Assembly (NCBI RefSeq): GCF_900100045.1
Contig: NZ_FNEA01000014.1
Location: 91,026 to 155,025 of the forward strand
Origin: Paracoccus denitrificans
Lineage (GTDB): Bacteria > Pseudomonadota > Alphaproteobacteria > Rhodobacterales > Rhodobacteraceae
Direction of reading: 5' to 3'
DNA length: 64,000 nt
In this document: piece after piece, positions 16,615-23,504 of the stretch
Layout: each line of letters opens with the position of its first letter
How positions within the stretch are numbered: the first letter of the stretch is position 1
The notes under the pieces: generated by a model
Databases searched by the model: none
Told to the model about the DNA's origin: nothing
What the model saw: only the letters and a program-made list of their open reading frames with translations
Made by a program: the position numbers and the translations under genes

Positions 16615-18858
16615 ATGCCCGAACGCAAGGAAAGCGACTCGCGCAAGCTGCTGCTGCGGCTGCGCGAAACCTTGGCCGCCCCCGGGGGCGGCCAGGACCG
16701 TCTGGACCAGATCACCCATCACATCGCCGATTCGATGGGAACCGAGGTCTGCTCGATCTATCTTTTCCGCGATCCCGACACGCTTGAGTTGTGCGCGACC
16801 GAGGGGCTGAAGCCCGAATCGGTGCACAAGACCCGGCTGCGCCTGGGCGAGGGGCTGGTCGGCCGCGTCGCCCGCACCGGGCGGCATGTGAACACCGCCA
16901 ACGCCCCCGCCGAGCCCGGTTTCCGCTACATGCCCGAGACCGGCGAGGAGGTTTATTCCAGCTATCTCGGCGTGCCGATCCAGCGCGTGGGCGAAAAGCT
17001 CGGCGTGCTGGTGGTGCAGTCCCGCGACGCCCGCCAGTTCAGCGAGGACGAGGTCTACGGCCTGGAAGTCGTCGCCATGGTGCTGGCCGAGATGGCCGAA
17101 CTGGGCGCCTTTCTGGGCACCCAGGCCGACAGCCTGCCGCATCTCCACCGCTTTCCGGTCATGTTGCGCGGCGGCACCGGGCAGGAGGGTTGCGCCGAGG
17201 GCCGCGTCTGGCTGCACGAGCCGCGCGTCGTGGTCACGAACCCGGTCGCCGACGATCCGCTGAAGGAAAAGGCCCGGCTGAACGAGGCCGTGGCCATGCT
17301 GCGCACCACCGTCGATTCGATGCTGGCCGCCACCGACATGGGGGCGGGCGATTCGGCCGAGGTCATGGAAACCTATCGCATGTTCGCCCATTCCCGCAGC
17401 TGGCTGCGCCGGATGGAAGAGGCGATCGATCTGGGCCTGTCCGCCGAGGCCGCGGTCGAGAAAGAGCAGAGCCAGGCCCGTGCCCGGCTGGAAAGCGCCG
17501 CCGATCCCTATCTGCGCGACCGGCTGCACGACCTGGACGACCTGTCGAATCGGCTTTTGCGCATCCTGACCGGGCAGGGCCGCGACACTGGCGCCGAGAT
17601 GCCCGACGATCCGATCCTGGTCGCCCGCAACATCGGCCCGGCCGAGCTGCTGGATTACGGCCGGCGCCTGAAGGGCGTGGTGCTGGAAGAGGGCTCGGTC
17701 GGCAGCCATGCCGCCATCGTGGCTCGGGCGCTGGCGATCCCGCTGGTGATCCATGCCGAGCGCATCACCTCCGAGGCGCTGAACGGCGATCCGATCCTGG
17801 TGGACGGCGACATGGGCGTGGTGCATCTGCGCCCCGAGGACACGGTCGCCAAGGCGTTCCGCGACAAGATGGCCATGCAGGCCGAGGCGCAGAAACGCTA
17901 CGCCGGGCTGCGCGACCTGCCTGCCACCGCCAAATGCGGCGCGACGGTCCAGCTTTACATGAATGCGGGACTGATGGCCGACCTGCCCAGCCTGGAAAGC
18001 TCGGGCGCCGAAGGGGTGGGGCTGTTCCGCACCGAGCTGCAATTCCTGACCCGGACCCGTGTGCCGCGCCGGGGCGAGCTGGCGGCGCTTTACGCCTATG
18101 TCCTGGACAACGCCCATGGCAAGCCGGTGATGTTCCGCACGCTGGACATCGGCTCGGACAAGGTGCTGCCCTACATGAAGCCGCAGGACGAGCCGAACCC
18201 GGCCATGGGCTGGCGGGCGATCCGCGTGGGGCTGGACAAGCGCGGCGTGCTGCGGATGCAGCTGCAGGCGCTGATCCGCGCCGCGGTCGGGCGGCCGCTG
18301 CATGTGATGTTCCCCTTCATCACCGAGATGGGCGAGTTCGAAGAGGCGCACAAGCTGCTGATGGAGCAACTGGCGCGCGAACAGCGGCTGGGTCATGCGA
18401 TGCCCTCGGACATCCGGGTCGGCGCGATGCTCGAGACGCCCTCGCTGGCCTTTGCGCCGAAGAAGTTCTTCGAGATGTGCGATTTCATCTCGGTCGGCGG
18501 CAACGACCTGAAGCAGTTCTTCTTTGCTGCCGACCGCGAGAACGAGCGGGTGCGGCGGCGCTATGACACGCTGAACACTTCGTTCATCTCGCTGCTGGAC
18601 CAGATCGTGCAGCGCTGCGACGAGGCGCGGGTGCCGGTGTCGTTCTGCGGCGAGGATGCCGGCCGGCCGATCGAGGCGGTGACGCTGGCGGCGCTTGGCT
18701 TCCGGCGGCTGTCGATGCGTCCGGCCTCGATCGGGCCGGTCAAGCACCTGATCCGGCGGGTCGACCTGAGCGAGTTGAGGCGGCTGATCGACGATGCCCG
18801 CGCCCTGGGCGAGACGAACCTGCGCCGCAGCATCACCGACTGGCTGGCGCGGCAGTGA
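16615..18858 (+). CDS. ptsP: Phosphoenolpyruvate-protein phosphotransferase of the nitrogen PTS (EI-Ntr)
   Basis: First enzyme of the regulatory PTS-Ntr phosphorelay, which passes phosphate from PEP to NPr and EIIA-Ntr. The 747 residues hold an N-terminal GAF domain (about 20-165) that in studied relatives senses glutamine or other effectors. A PEP-utilising enzyme N-terminal region follows, then the phosphohistidine domain with GSVGSHAAIVARALAIP (His365), then the C-terminal TIM barrel with EGVGLFRTE and SVGGNDLKQFFFAADRE. The ribosome binding site is GGGAGGA. The lysC-ptsP neighbourhood recurs in Rhodobacterales; HPr/NPr and EIIA are not in the window. Confidence 0.95.
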   Translation: MPERKESDSRKLLLRLRETLAAPGGGQDRLDQITHHIADSMGTEVCSIYLFRDPDTLELCATEGLKPESVHKTRLRLGEGLVGRVARTGRHVNTANAPAEPGFRYMPETGEEVYSSYLGVPIQRVGEKLGVLVVQSRDARQFSEDEVYGLEVVAMVLAEMAELGAFLGTQADSLPHLHRFPVMLRGGTGQEGCAEGRVWLHEPRVVVTNPVADDPLKEKARLNEAVAMLRTTVDSMLAATDMGAGDSAEVMETYRMFAHSRSWLRRMEEAIDLGLSAEAAVEKEQSQARARLESAADPYLRDRLHDLDDLSNRLLRILTGQGRDTGAEMPDDPILVARNIGPAELLDYGRRLKGVVLEEGSVGSHAAIVARALAIPLVIHAERITSEALNGDPILVDGDMGVVHLRPEDTVAKAFRDKMAMQAEAQKRYAGLRDLPATAKCGATVQLYMNAGLMADLPSLESSGAEGVGLFRTELQFLTRTRVPRRGELAALYAYVLDNAHGKPVMFRTLDIGSDKVLPYMKPQDEPNPAMGWRAIRVGLDKRGVLRMQLQALIRAAVGRPLHVMFPFITEMGEFEEAHKLLMEQLAREQRLGHAMPSDIRVGAMLETPSLAFAPKKFFEMCDFISVGGNDLKQFFFAADRENERVRRRYDTLNTSFISLLDQIVQRCDEARVPVSFCGEDAGRPIEAVTLAALGFRRLSMRPASIGPVKHLIRRVDLSELRRLIDDARALGETNLRRSITDWLARQ

Positions 18859-18886
18859 CCGACGCGCGGGCCGTCTGCGGGGCCTG

Positions 18887-19660
18887 TCAGGAAAAGCGCA
18901 GGCGCCCGTCCGAGCCTTGCTCGCGCCGGACCCTGATGCCGTAAAGCCGGGTCAGGTTCCCGGCGGTCATGGTTTCGTCGACGGGACCGCAGGCGATCAC
19001 GCCGTGGCGATTCATCAGCAGGGCGTCGTCGCCAAGCGCGGCCGCCTGGTTGGGGTCGTGGCTGGACAGGATCACGCCGATGCCCGCGCGGGCCAGCCCC
19101 CGGACCGCCCGGCCCACCCGGATCCGGTTGGCGAAATCAAGGCTTGCCGTCGGCTCGTCCATGACGATGGCGCCGGCATCCTGCGCCAGTGCGCGGGCGA
19201 TCAACACAAGCTGGCGCTGGCCGCCCGACAGCCGCGTCACCTCGGAATGCGCGAGATCGGCGATGCCGAGCGTATCCAGCGCCGCCATGGCCCGCTCGGC
19301 CTCGGCCTTGCCGGGACGGTCGAAGGGCCCCAGGCCGGCGGCCGCACCCATCAGCACGATGTCGAGCGCGCTGAAGGCGAAGGGCGTGGCCAGCGCCTGC
19401 GGCACATGCGCCAGGTGGCGGGCGATCCGGGCGCGCGTCAGCCGGGCCAGCGGCCGGCCGTCCAGCGCGATCTCGCCCGCGATGGGCGGGATCAGGCCCA
19501 GCAGGGTGCGGAACAGCGTCGTCTTGCCGGCGCCGTTCGGACCCAGAAGGCACAGCACCCGCCCCGCATCGAGGCGCAGCTCGATACCTGCGATCAGTGC
19601 CTTGCCGCGATGGCCGACGGCAAGGCCGTGGGCCTCGATCAGCGGGGTCACTCGCTCCAT
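18887..19660 (-). CDS. ATP-binding protein of a FecCD-type (class II) ABC importer
   Basis: A 257-residue ATPase of the FecE/BtuD/MolC group. Motifs: Walker A LLGPNGAGKTTL, Q-loop HVPQALATPF, signature LSGGQRQLVLIARALAQ, Walker B AIVMDEPTASLD and H-loop SSHDPNQAA. It is the last gene of a six-gene minus-strand cluster; its start overlaps the permease end by 13 bases. Class II importers carry siderophores, heme, cobalamin, or molybdate/tungstate. The Mop-like, TrmO-family and DUF2478 genes upstream in the same row favour the oxyanion option, but that is an inference. Confidence 0.92.
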   Translation of the reverse strand: MERVTPLIEAHGLAVGHRGKALIAGIELRLDAGRVLCLLGPNGAGKTTLFRTLLGLIPPIAGEIALDGRPLARLTRARIARHLAHVPQALATPFAFSALDIVLMGAAAGLGPFDRPGKAEAERAMAALDTLGIADLAHSEVTRLSGGQRQLVLIARALAQDAGAIVMDEPTASLDFANRIRVGRAVRGLARAGIGVILSSHDPNQAAALGDDALLMNRHGVIACGPVDETMTAGNLTRLYGIRVRREQGSDGRLRFS

Positions 19661-20640
19661 GGCCTTGCCCCGCGTGCCAGCAGCCAGACGAAGACCGGAG
19701 CACCCAAGACCGCCGTCAGGATGCCCAGCGGCACTTCCAGCGTCGCGATGCTGCGGGCGGCGGTGTCGACCAGCACCATGAAGCCCGCGCCGATCAGGAT
19801 GGCGGCGGGCAGCAGCCGGTCGAAGCGCGGCCCGGTGAGCAGCCGTGCCATATGCGGCACCATCAGCCCGATCCAGCCGATCACCCCGGCCAGCGCCACC
19901 GCTGCCGCCGTCATCAGCGTGGCGCAGGCGATGACCAGCAGCCGCAGGCGCGTCGCATCGATGCCCATGGCCCGGGCCTCGTCATCGCCCATGGCCAGCA
20001 GCCCGATCCGCCAGCGCAGGGCCAGCAGCGGTGCGGCGCCGATCAGCAGCGCGGGAAGCGCAGCCGCCAGATCGGGGCGCTTCACGCCGGCAAGGCTGCC
20101 CATCAGCCAAAAGGTGATCGCGGGCAATTGCTGCTCGGGGTCCGCCAGCAGCTTGACCAGCGAAATGCCGGCTCCCGCCAGGGCCCCGATGGCGATGCCG
20201 CACAGCACCATGACCAGCACCTGTCCGGTGCCCCGCAGCGCCAGGGTCAGGCCCAGGACCAGCCCCACCGTGGCCAGCCCCATGGCAAAACCCAGAAGCT
20301 GGATCGCCATCACCGGCAGGCCCAGCAGCAGGCCCAGCACCGCGCCGAAGCCCGCGCCCGCGGACACGCCCAGAATATCCGGCGAGACGAGCGGGTTGCG
20401 GAACGTGGTCTGATAGGCCGCCCCGGCTGCCGCCAGCGCCGCGCCGACCATGGCGGCGGCCATCACCCGCGGCAGGCGGATGTTCCACAGCACCGTGACC
20501 GCCTGCGCATCCGACCTGTCGCCGGACAGAACCGCCAGAATCCGGCCGGGCGACAGGGCGAAGGGCCCGATCGCCGCCGCAGCCATCATCGCCACGACGA
20601 GCCCCAGCGCCAGCATCCCGGTCAGGCGCCGGTCACTCAC
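19648..20640 (-). CDS. FecCD-family ABC importer permease
   Basis: A 330-residue inner-membrane protein with about ten predicted helices and the FecCD signature: LPRVMAAAMVGAALAAAGAAYQ near the N-terminus, FRNPLVSPDILGVSAGAGFGA with the N-P-L-x-x-P-x-x-L-G pattern, and GFIGLMVPH-like GWIGLMVPHMARLL near 260. It is a single permease and should work as a homodimer with the ATPase downstream. The stop of the binding-protein gene overlaps its start by 8 bases, which shows tight coupling. Confidence 0.92.
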   Translation of the reverse strand: MSDRRLTGMLALGLVVAMMAAAAIGPFALSPGRILAVLSGDRSDAQAVTVLWNIRLPRVMAAAMVGAALAAAGAAYQTTFRNPLVSPDILGVSAGAGFGAVLGLLLGLPVMAIQLLGFAMGLATVGLVLGLTLALRGTGQVLVMVLCGIAIGALAGAGISLVKLLADPEQQLPAITFWLMGSLAGVKRPDLAAALPALLIGAAPLLALRWRIGLLAMGDDEARAMGIDATRLRLLVIACATLMTAAAVALAGVIGWIGLMVPHMARLLTGPRFDRLLPAAILIGAGFMVLVDTAARSIATLEVPLGILTAVLGAPVFVWLLARGARPWSE

Positions 20641-21664
20641 CCAGCAGGCCCGTCAGCGCAGCCTCGTCGGGGCGCATGCCATAGAAGAGGTCGTAGAAAT
20701 CGGCGATCTCGGCGCGCAGGTCGCCTGTCGCGGCGGTGGGATAAAGCTTGTGCGACAGCCAGACCAGTCCCGCCAGCCGGTTGACCGAGGGCGGCGCGTC
20801 GATGAAGCCGAAGGGCGCCGCGGGCGCCAGGTAGACCCGGCCGTTCGCCACCGCCGGGATGCCCTGCCATTCCGGCATCCGCCCGACATTGGCGGCAAAA
20901 TCCCGGTCGATGGTGATGATGACCTCGGGCGCCCAGGCCTGGACCTGTTCGGGCGACACGGTGGCAAGGCCGCGGGTTTCGGCCTCGGCCAGGTTGCGGG
21001 CGCCGACCCGCTCGATGATCTCGGCATTGATCGAGCCCCTGGCAGGGGTCTCCAGCCCTTCGGGGCCGCGCGCCAGATAGACAGTCGGGCGGTCCTGCTC
21101 CGGTATCCCGGCCAGAAGGGCGTCGAGATCGGCAAGGGTTCCTTCGGCATAGGCCGCCAGTTCCTCGCCGCGCCCGGGCACGCCGAGGATGCCGGCCATC
21201 TCTCGGATCCCCTGCGGCATATGCGCGAAGCTGCCGTCGATCAGGGCATAGGGCAGGCCCAACTGGTCCTGGATGCGGGCGGCAAGGTCGATATAGGTGT
21301 CGTTGACGGTTCCGTAATCGACGATCAGGTCGGGGCCGGAGGACAGCAGGACCTCGAGGTTCAGCGTATCGCCCCTGCCGGTCAACCGGCCCAGCTCGGG
21401 CAGGCCGGCCGCGTCGGGGCGCAGGAAGGGCAGCGCCTCGGGCTTGGGGGCGCTGACCCAGCCGACCATCGCCTCGGGCTTCAGGGCATAGAGCAGCACC
21501 GCGGCCGGGGGGCCGGCGGCAAAGACCCGCGCCGGATCGGCGGGGATCTGCACCGTGCGACCCGTGGCGTCGGTGACGGTCCGTCCTTCGAAGGCCGGTG
21601 CGGGCAGGGCGAATGCCGCCGCCAGCAAGGCGCCGACAAGAAGGCGGCGGGAAAGCGGCATCAT
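20633..21664 (-). CDS. Periplasmic substrate-binding protein of the FecCD-type importer
   Basis: 343 residues. The signal peptide is MMPLSRRLLVGALLAAAFALPAPAF, interrupted by no lipobox cysteine, so this is a soluble periplasmic protein. The body is the class III (BtuF/FhuD-like) fold: TVTDATGRTVQIPADPARVFAAG at the front, the mid region SSGPDLIVDYGTV and RPTVYLARGPEGLETP, and the C-terminal VSPEQVQAWAPEVIITIDR. Adjacent ATGs at 21664 and 21661 are both possible starts; both overlap the end of the TrmO-family gene. Ligand residues cannot be assigned from sequence. Context suggests molybdate, tungstate or a metal chelate. Confidence 0.9.
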   Translation of the reverse strand: MMPLSRRLLVGALLAAAFALPAPAFEGRTVTDATGRTVQIPADPARVFAAGPPAAVLLYALKPEAMVGWVSAPKPEALPFLRPDAAGLPELGRLTGRGDTLNLEVLLSSGPDLIVDYGTVNDTYIDLAARIQDQLGLPYALIDGSFAHMPQGIREMAGILGVPGRGEELAAYAEGTLADLDALLAGIPEQDRPTVYLARGPEGLETPARGSINAEIIERVGARNLAEAETRGLATVSPEQVQAWAPEVIITIDRDFAANVGRMPEWQGIPAVANGRVYLAPAAPFGFIDAPPSVNRLAGLVWLSHKLYPTAATGDLRAEIADFYDLFYGMRPDEAALTGLLGE

Positions 21665-22122
21665 GGCGCGGCTCCGAATTCGGCCTTGATGTCGATCAGC
21701 GGCGTGCCGTCCAGGCAGTCGAGCCCGCGCACGGTCAGCACCGGCCCTTCGACGGCCAGAAGCCGCACGATGGACGAGGCGACCGGATTGGGCCGCACGG
21801 GCGAGCGCAGGGCGAAAGTCCCCGTCGCGCGGTCGCCGTAATTGGGGTTCTGCAACACCAGGTCGCGCCGCGCCTGATCCATCCAATAGAGGATCTGCAG
21901 GTGGCCGTGTTTCGCGATGCCCGAAAGGCCCGGGGTCCAGGGTTCGAAGACCTCGATCCGGCAGGCGGGGCCGTTGTCCGGGTCGCCCCGGCGCGGGCAT
22001 TCGCCGCGCCTGGTCCATGGCGTATGGATGCGGCCGATGAACCAGAGCTGCGCGTCGAAGCGCTCCGGCATCGGCACGGCCAGCTCATGCGGCCGGATGG
22101 GATCGGCGCAGGTCTCAGCCAT
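21661..22122 (-). CDS. trmO: TrmO-family (TsaA-like, UPF0066) protein, SAM-dependent tRNA m6t6A37 methyltransferase fold
   Basis: A 153-residue single-domain protein. Family marks are FIGRIHTPW near residue 28, the long central motif YGDRATGTFALRSPVRPNP with the R-S-P-x-R-P-N-P core that shapes the SAM pocket, and the C-terminal LDCLDGTPLIDIKAEF. Bacterial TrmO N6-methylates t6A at position 37 of threonine tRNA. E. coli TrmO is longer (about 235 residues) with an extra C-terminal domain that is absent here. Its place inside an importer operon, overlapping both neighbours, makes a transport-linked role as plausible as tRNA modification. Confidence 0.8.
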   Translation of the reverse strand: MAETCADPIRPHELAVPMPERFDAQLWFIGRIHTPWTRRGECPRRGDPDNGPACRIEVFEPWTPGLSGIAKHGHLQILYWMDQARRDLVLQNPNYGDRATGTFALRSPVRPNPVASSIVRLLAVEGPVLTVRGLDCLDGTPLIDIKAEFGAAP

Positions 22123-22249
22123 CCGTCCCGACCATCACGTCGGACGCCTCGATCACCGCCGAGGCGCGGGTGTCGACCGTCGGTCCAAGTGCGGCCCCGG
22201 CGATCTCGATCACGGTGCCGGGCAGGATCTTTCTGGCGCTGAGCTTCAT
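22115..22249 (-). CDS. Very short Mop-like (TOBE) molybdate-binding protein, 44 residues
   Basis: Reading from the ATG at 22249 gives 44 codons: MKLSARKILPGTVIEIAGA, then ALGPTVDTRASAVIEASDVM, then VGTDG. The first part matches the opening strand of Mop proteins (S-A-R-N-x-L-x-G-T-V) and the last part matches their closing strand (A-x-A-x-I-K-A-S-x-V-M-V-G). A usual Mop has about 68 residues; the roughly 24 residues between these strands are missing, with the frame kept. Mop domains bind molybdate or tungstate at subunit interfaces of oligomers. The stop overlaps the TrmO-family start by 8 bases, so translation is coupled. It is too short for most automatic gene calls. Confidence 0.65.
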   Translation of the reverse strand: MKLSARKILPGTVIEIAGAALGPTVDTRASAVIEASDVMVGTDG

Positions 22250-22273
22250 GGCGATGACCTCGGGATCTGGTGT

Positions 22274-22789
22274 TCAGGCGGTCGCGGGGTGTGAGCAGGC
22301 GTCCCGCAGCCATGCGAAGACCCGTTCTTCATCGGCAGGCAGCGGCTGGGCCTGTCCATCCGAGAAGGCAAGGAAGGCATCGAGCCATGCCGGCGAGACG
22401 CCGACCAGCACCGGGATCCCCCGCGCGCAGGCGTCGCCGATGGCGGTGACGAGGCCGCGCCCGGCGGCCTCCTGCTTGCCGAATTTGTTGACGACCAGTC
22501 CCTGCGCCCCGGGCAGCCGTTCGTGGACGACCAGCACCGCCTGCTCCAGTGCGCCGGCATCCAGACGGCAGCCGGTGACGCCCGGTTGCAGTGGAAAGCT
22601 GATGTCGTGCCGCGCCCCGTCGGGCAGCAGGGCAAGGACGATATGGCATTTTTCCTGTGCGAGATCCGGGTCGACCGGCTGCACCGTCCCCGCAAGCCCG
22701 ATCCCCGCGTGCGCCGCCCGCTCGGCCACGCCGGTCAGCACCGCGTCGGTCCTGCGCTCGTCGTCCGAGCAGACATATCGGATATCCAT
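22274..22789 (-). CDS. DUF2478-family protein (putative nucleotide-binding, molybdenum-associated)
   Basis: A 171-residue soluble protein matching the DUF2478 pattern. It has a central acidic/hydrophobic strand QGLVVNKFGKQEAAGRG, the typical N-K-F-G-K-x-E-A-x-G-x-G motif, and a preceding CRLDAGALEQAV helix. The family is described as THEP1-like NTPase-related and is often found near molybdenum or nif genes; no activity is established. I chose the ATG at 22789 because GGGAGGA lies 7 bases ahead; the ATG at 22795 touches that site and would lack spacing. It is the first gene of the importer cluster, 24 bases before the Mop-like gene, and an inverted repeat lies upstream. Confidence 0.8.
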   Translation of the reverse strand: MDIRYVCSDDERRTDAVLTGVAERAAHAGIGLAGTVQPVDPDLAQEKCHIVLALLPDGARHDISFPLQPGVTGCRLDAGALEQAVLVVHERLPGAQGLVVNKFGKQEAAGRGLVTAIGDACARGIPVLVGVSPAWLDAFLAFSDGQAQPLPADEERVFAWLRDACSHPATA

Positions 22790-22826
22790 GCCCATTCCTC
22801 CCTGGCCCTGCGGTTGGCCTGCCTAA

Positions 22827-22850
22827 CGATGTGCATGATGAAGCATATCG
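22827..22850 (-). promoter_or_regulatory. Inverted repeat upstream of the DUF2478-Mop-TrmO-ABC cluster (candidate operator)
   Basis: CGATGTGC and GCATATCG are inverted with one mismatch and eight bases between. The site lies 38-61 bases upstream of the first gene's ATG, where an operator overlapping the promoter would be expected. The ATATCG half resembles ModE-type half sites (CG-N-TATAT); iron- or manganese-responsive Fur/Mur boxes (TGCA...TGCA) are the alternative. Confidence 0.4.
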
Positions 22851-23343
22851 TGTCCCGATGACAAGGGGGCGGAATTGTCGCGGGGTTGCCGAAAGCCTCT
22901 GCGCCCGGGCGAGCATTCCCGATCCGCTGTGCCCCGATCCTGGCACGCCAGCACCTCGTATCACAGGGTATTCCCGCGGCTGGACCGGCGGGCGACCTGA
23001 CCGTTTCGTCCTGGGACGCTGCCTCCTTGTGCACATCGGACAATGACAATGCGATCCTGCCCGACGATTCGTCGTAGAACGCTTATGCTTGGGTGGACGG
23101 CGCCATGTTTTTCAATCCTGCGCGGTGTGGTCTTCGCCGTGAGGATATGCCTTGGCCTCAGCCTCACAATTCATGCGACAGATTCGGCCCATCCGGCTGG
23201 CGGTCGGCGGCGTGCCCGGGACGGGTTGCGATACGTCGCAACCACCTACTCCAAGCCGCAATTCGGCCTTTTCGGAGCATGCCTGCACATGCCGGCGCCC
23301 GCATGGGGCGGCGTAGAAACGATAATGATGTCTGGATGATAAA
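22851..23343. other. Gene-free stretch of about 490 bases between the importer cluster and tRNA-Arg
   Basis: No frame here shows the codon bias or family motifs of a real gene. It should hold the promoter of the minus-strand importer cluster. The only clear structure is the 20-base inverted repeat at 23224-23243. Base composition is somewhat lower in GC than in the flanking genes. It may be a relic of a lost gene, but no recognisable protein remnant was found. Confidence 0.5.
23224..23243. repeat. Perfect inverted repeat GGTTGCGA-TACG-TCGCAACC
   Basis: Two perfect 8-base arms around a four-base centre, in the middle of a gene-free stretch. There is no U run next to it, so it does not look like a terminator. 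It could be a dimeric regulator site or the stem of a small RNA. Confidence 0.45.
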
Positions 23344-23420
23344 TGGCGGACCCGGAGCGATTCGAACGCCCGACCCCCAGATTCGTAGTCTGGTGCTCTA
23401 TCCAGCTGAGCTACGGGTCC
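23344..23420 (-). tRNA. tRNA-Arg (anticodon ACG)
   Basis: A 77-base cloverleaf. The acceptor is GGACCCG with CGGGTCC, the D-arm is GCTC-AGCTGGATA-GAGC, the anticodon stem-loop is CCAGA-CTACGAA-TCTGG giving ACG (read as ICG after deamination), and the T-loop is TTCGAAT. Discriminator G and CCA are encoded. A good sigma-70 promoter lies immediately upstream. Confidence 0.96.
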
Positions 23421-23433
23421 GCTGTGAGGCGGT

Positions 23434-23462
23434 GATTTAGAGTGAGCGCCGGGGGGGCGCAA
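23434..23462 (-). promoter_or_regulatory. Sigma-70-type promoter of tRNA-Arg
   Basis: On the minus strand, TTGCGC (23457-23462) and TAAATC (23434-23439) are separated by exactly 17 bases. Transcription would begin about 6-8 bases before the mature tRNA. The -10 hexamer is identical to that in front of tRNA-Met in this window. Confidence 0.65.
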
Positions 23463-23504
23463 GGCCAAAATGAGCTTCGGCGGAAACTTTTTCTGACATC
23501 GGCG

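Noticed and set aside
23043..23339. A 98-codon frame next to tRNA-Arg
   Set aside because: Composition and codon use differ from real genes here, there is no domain, and it runs through the palindrome at 23224-23243.
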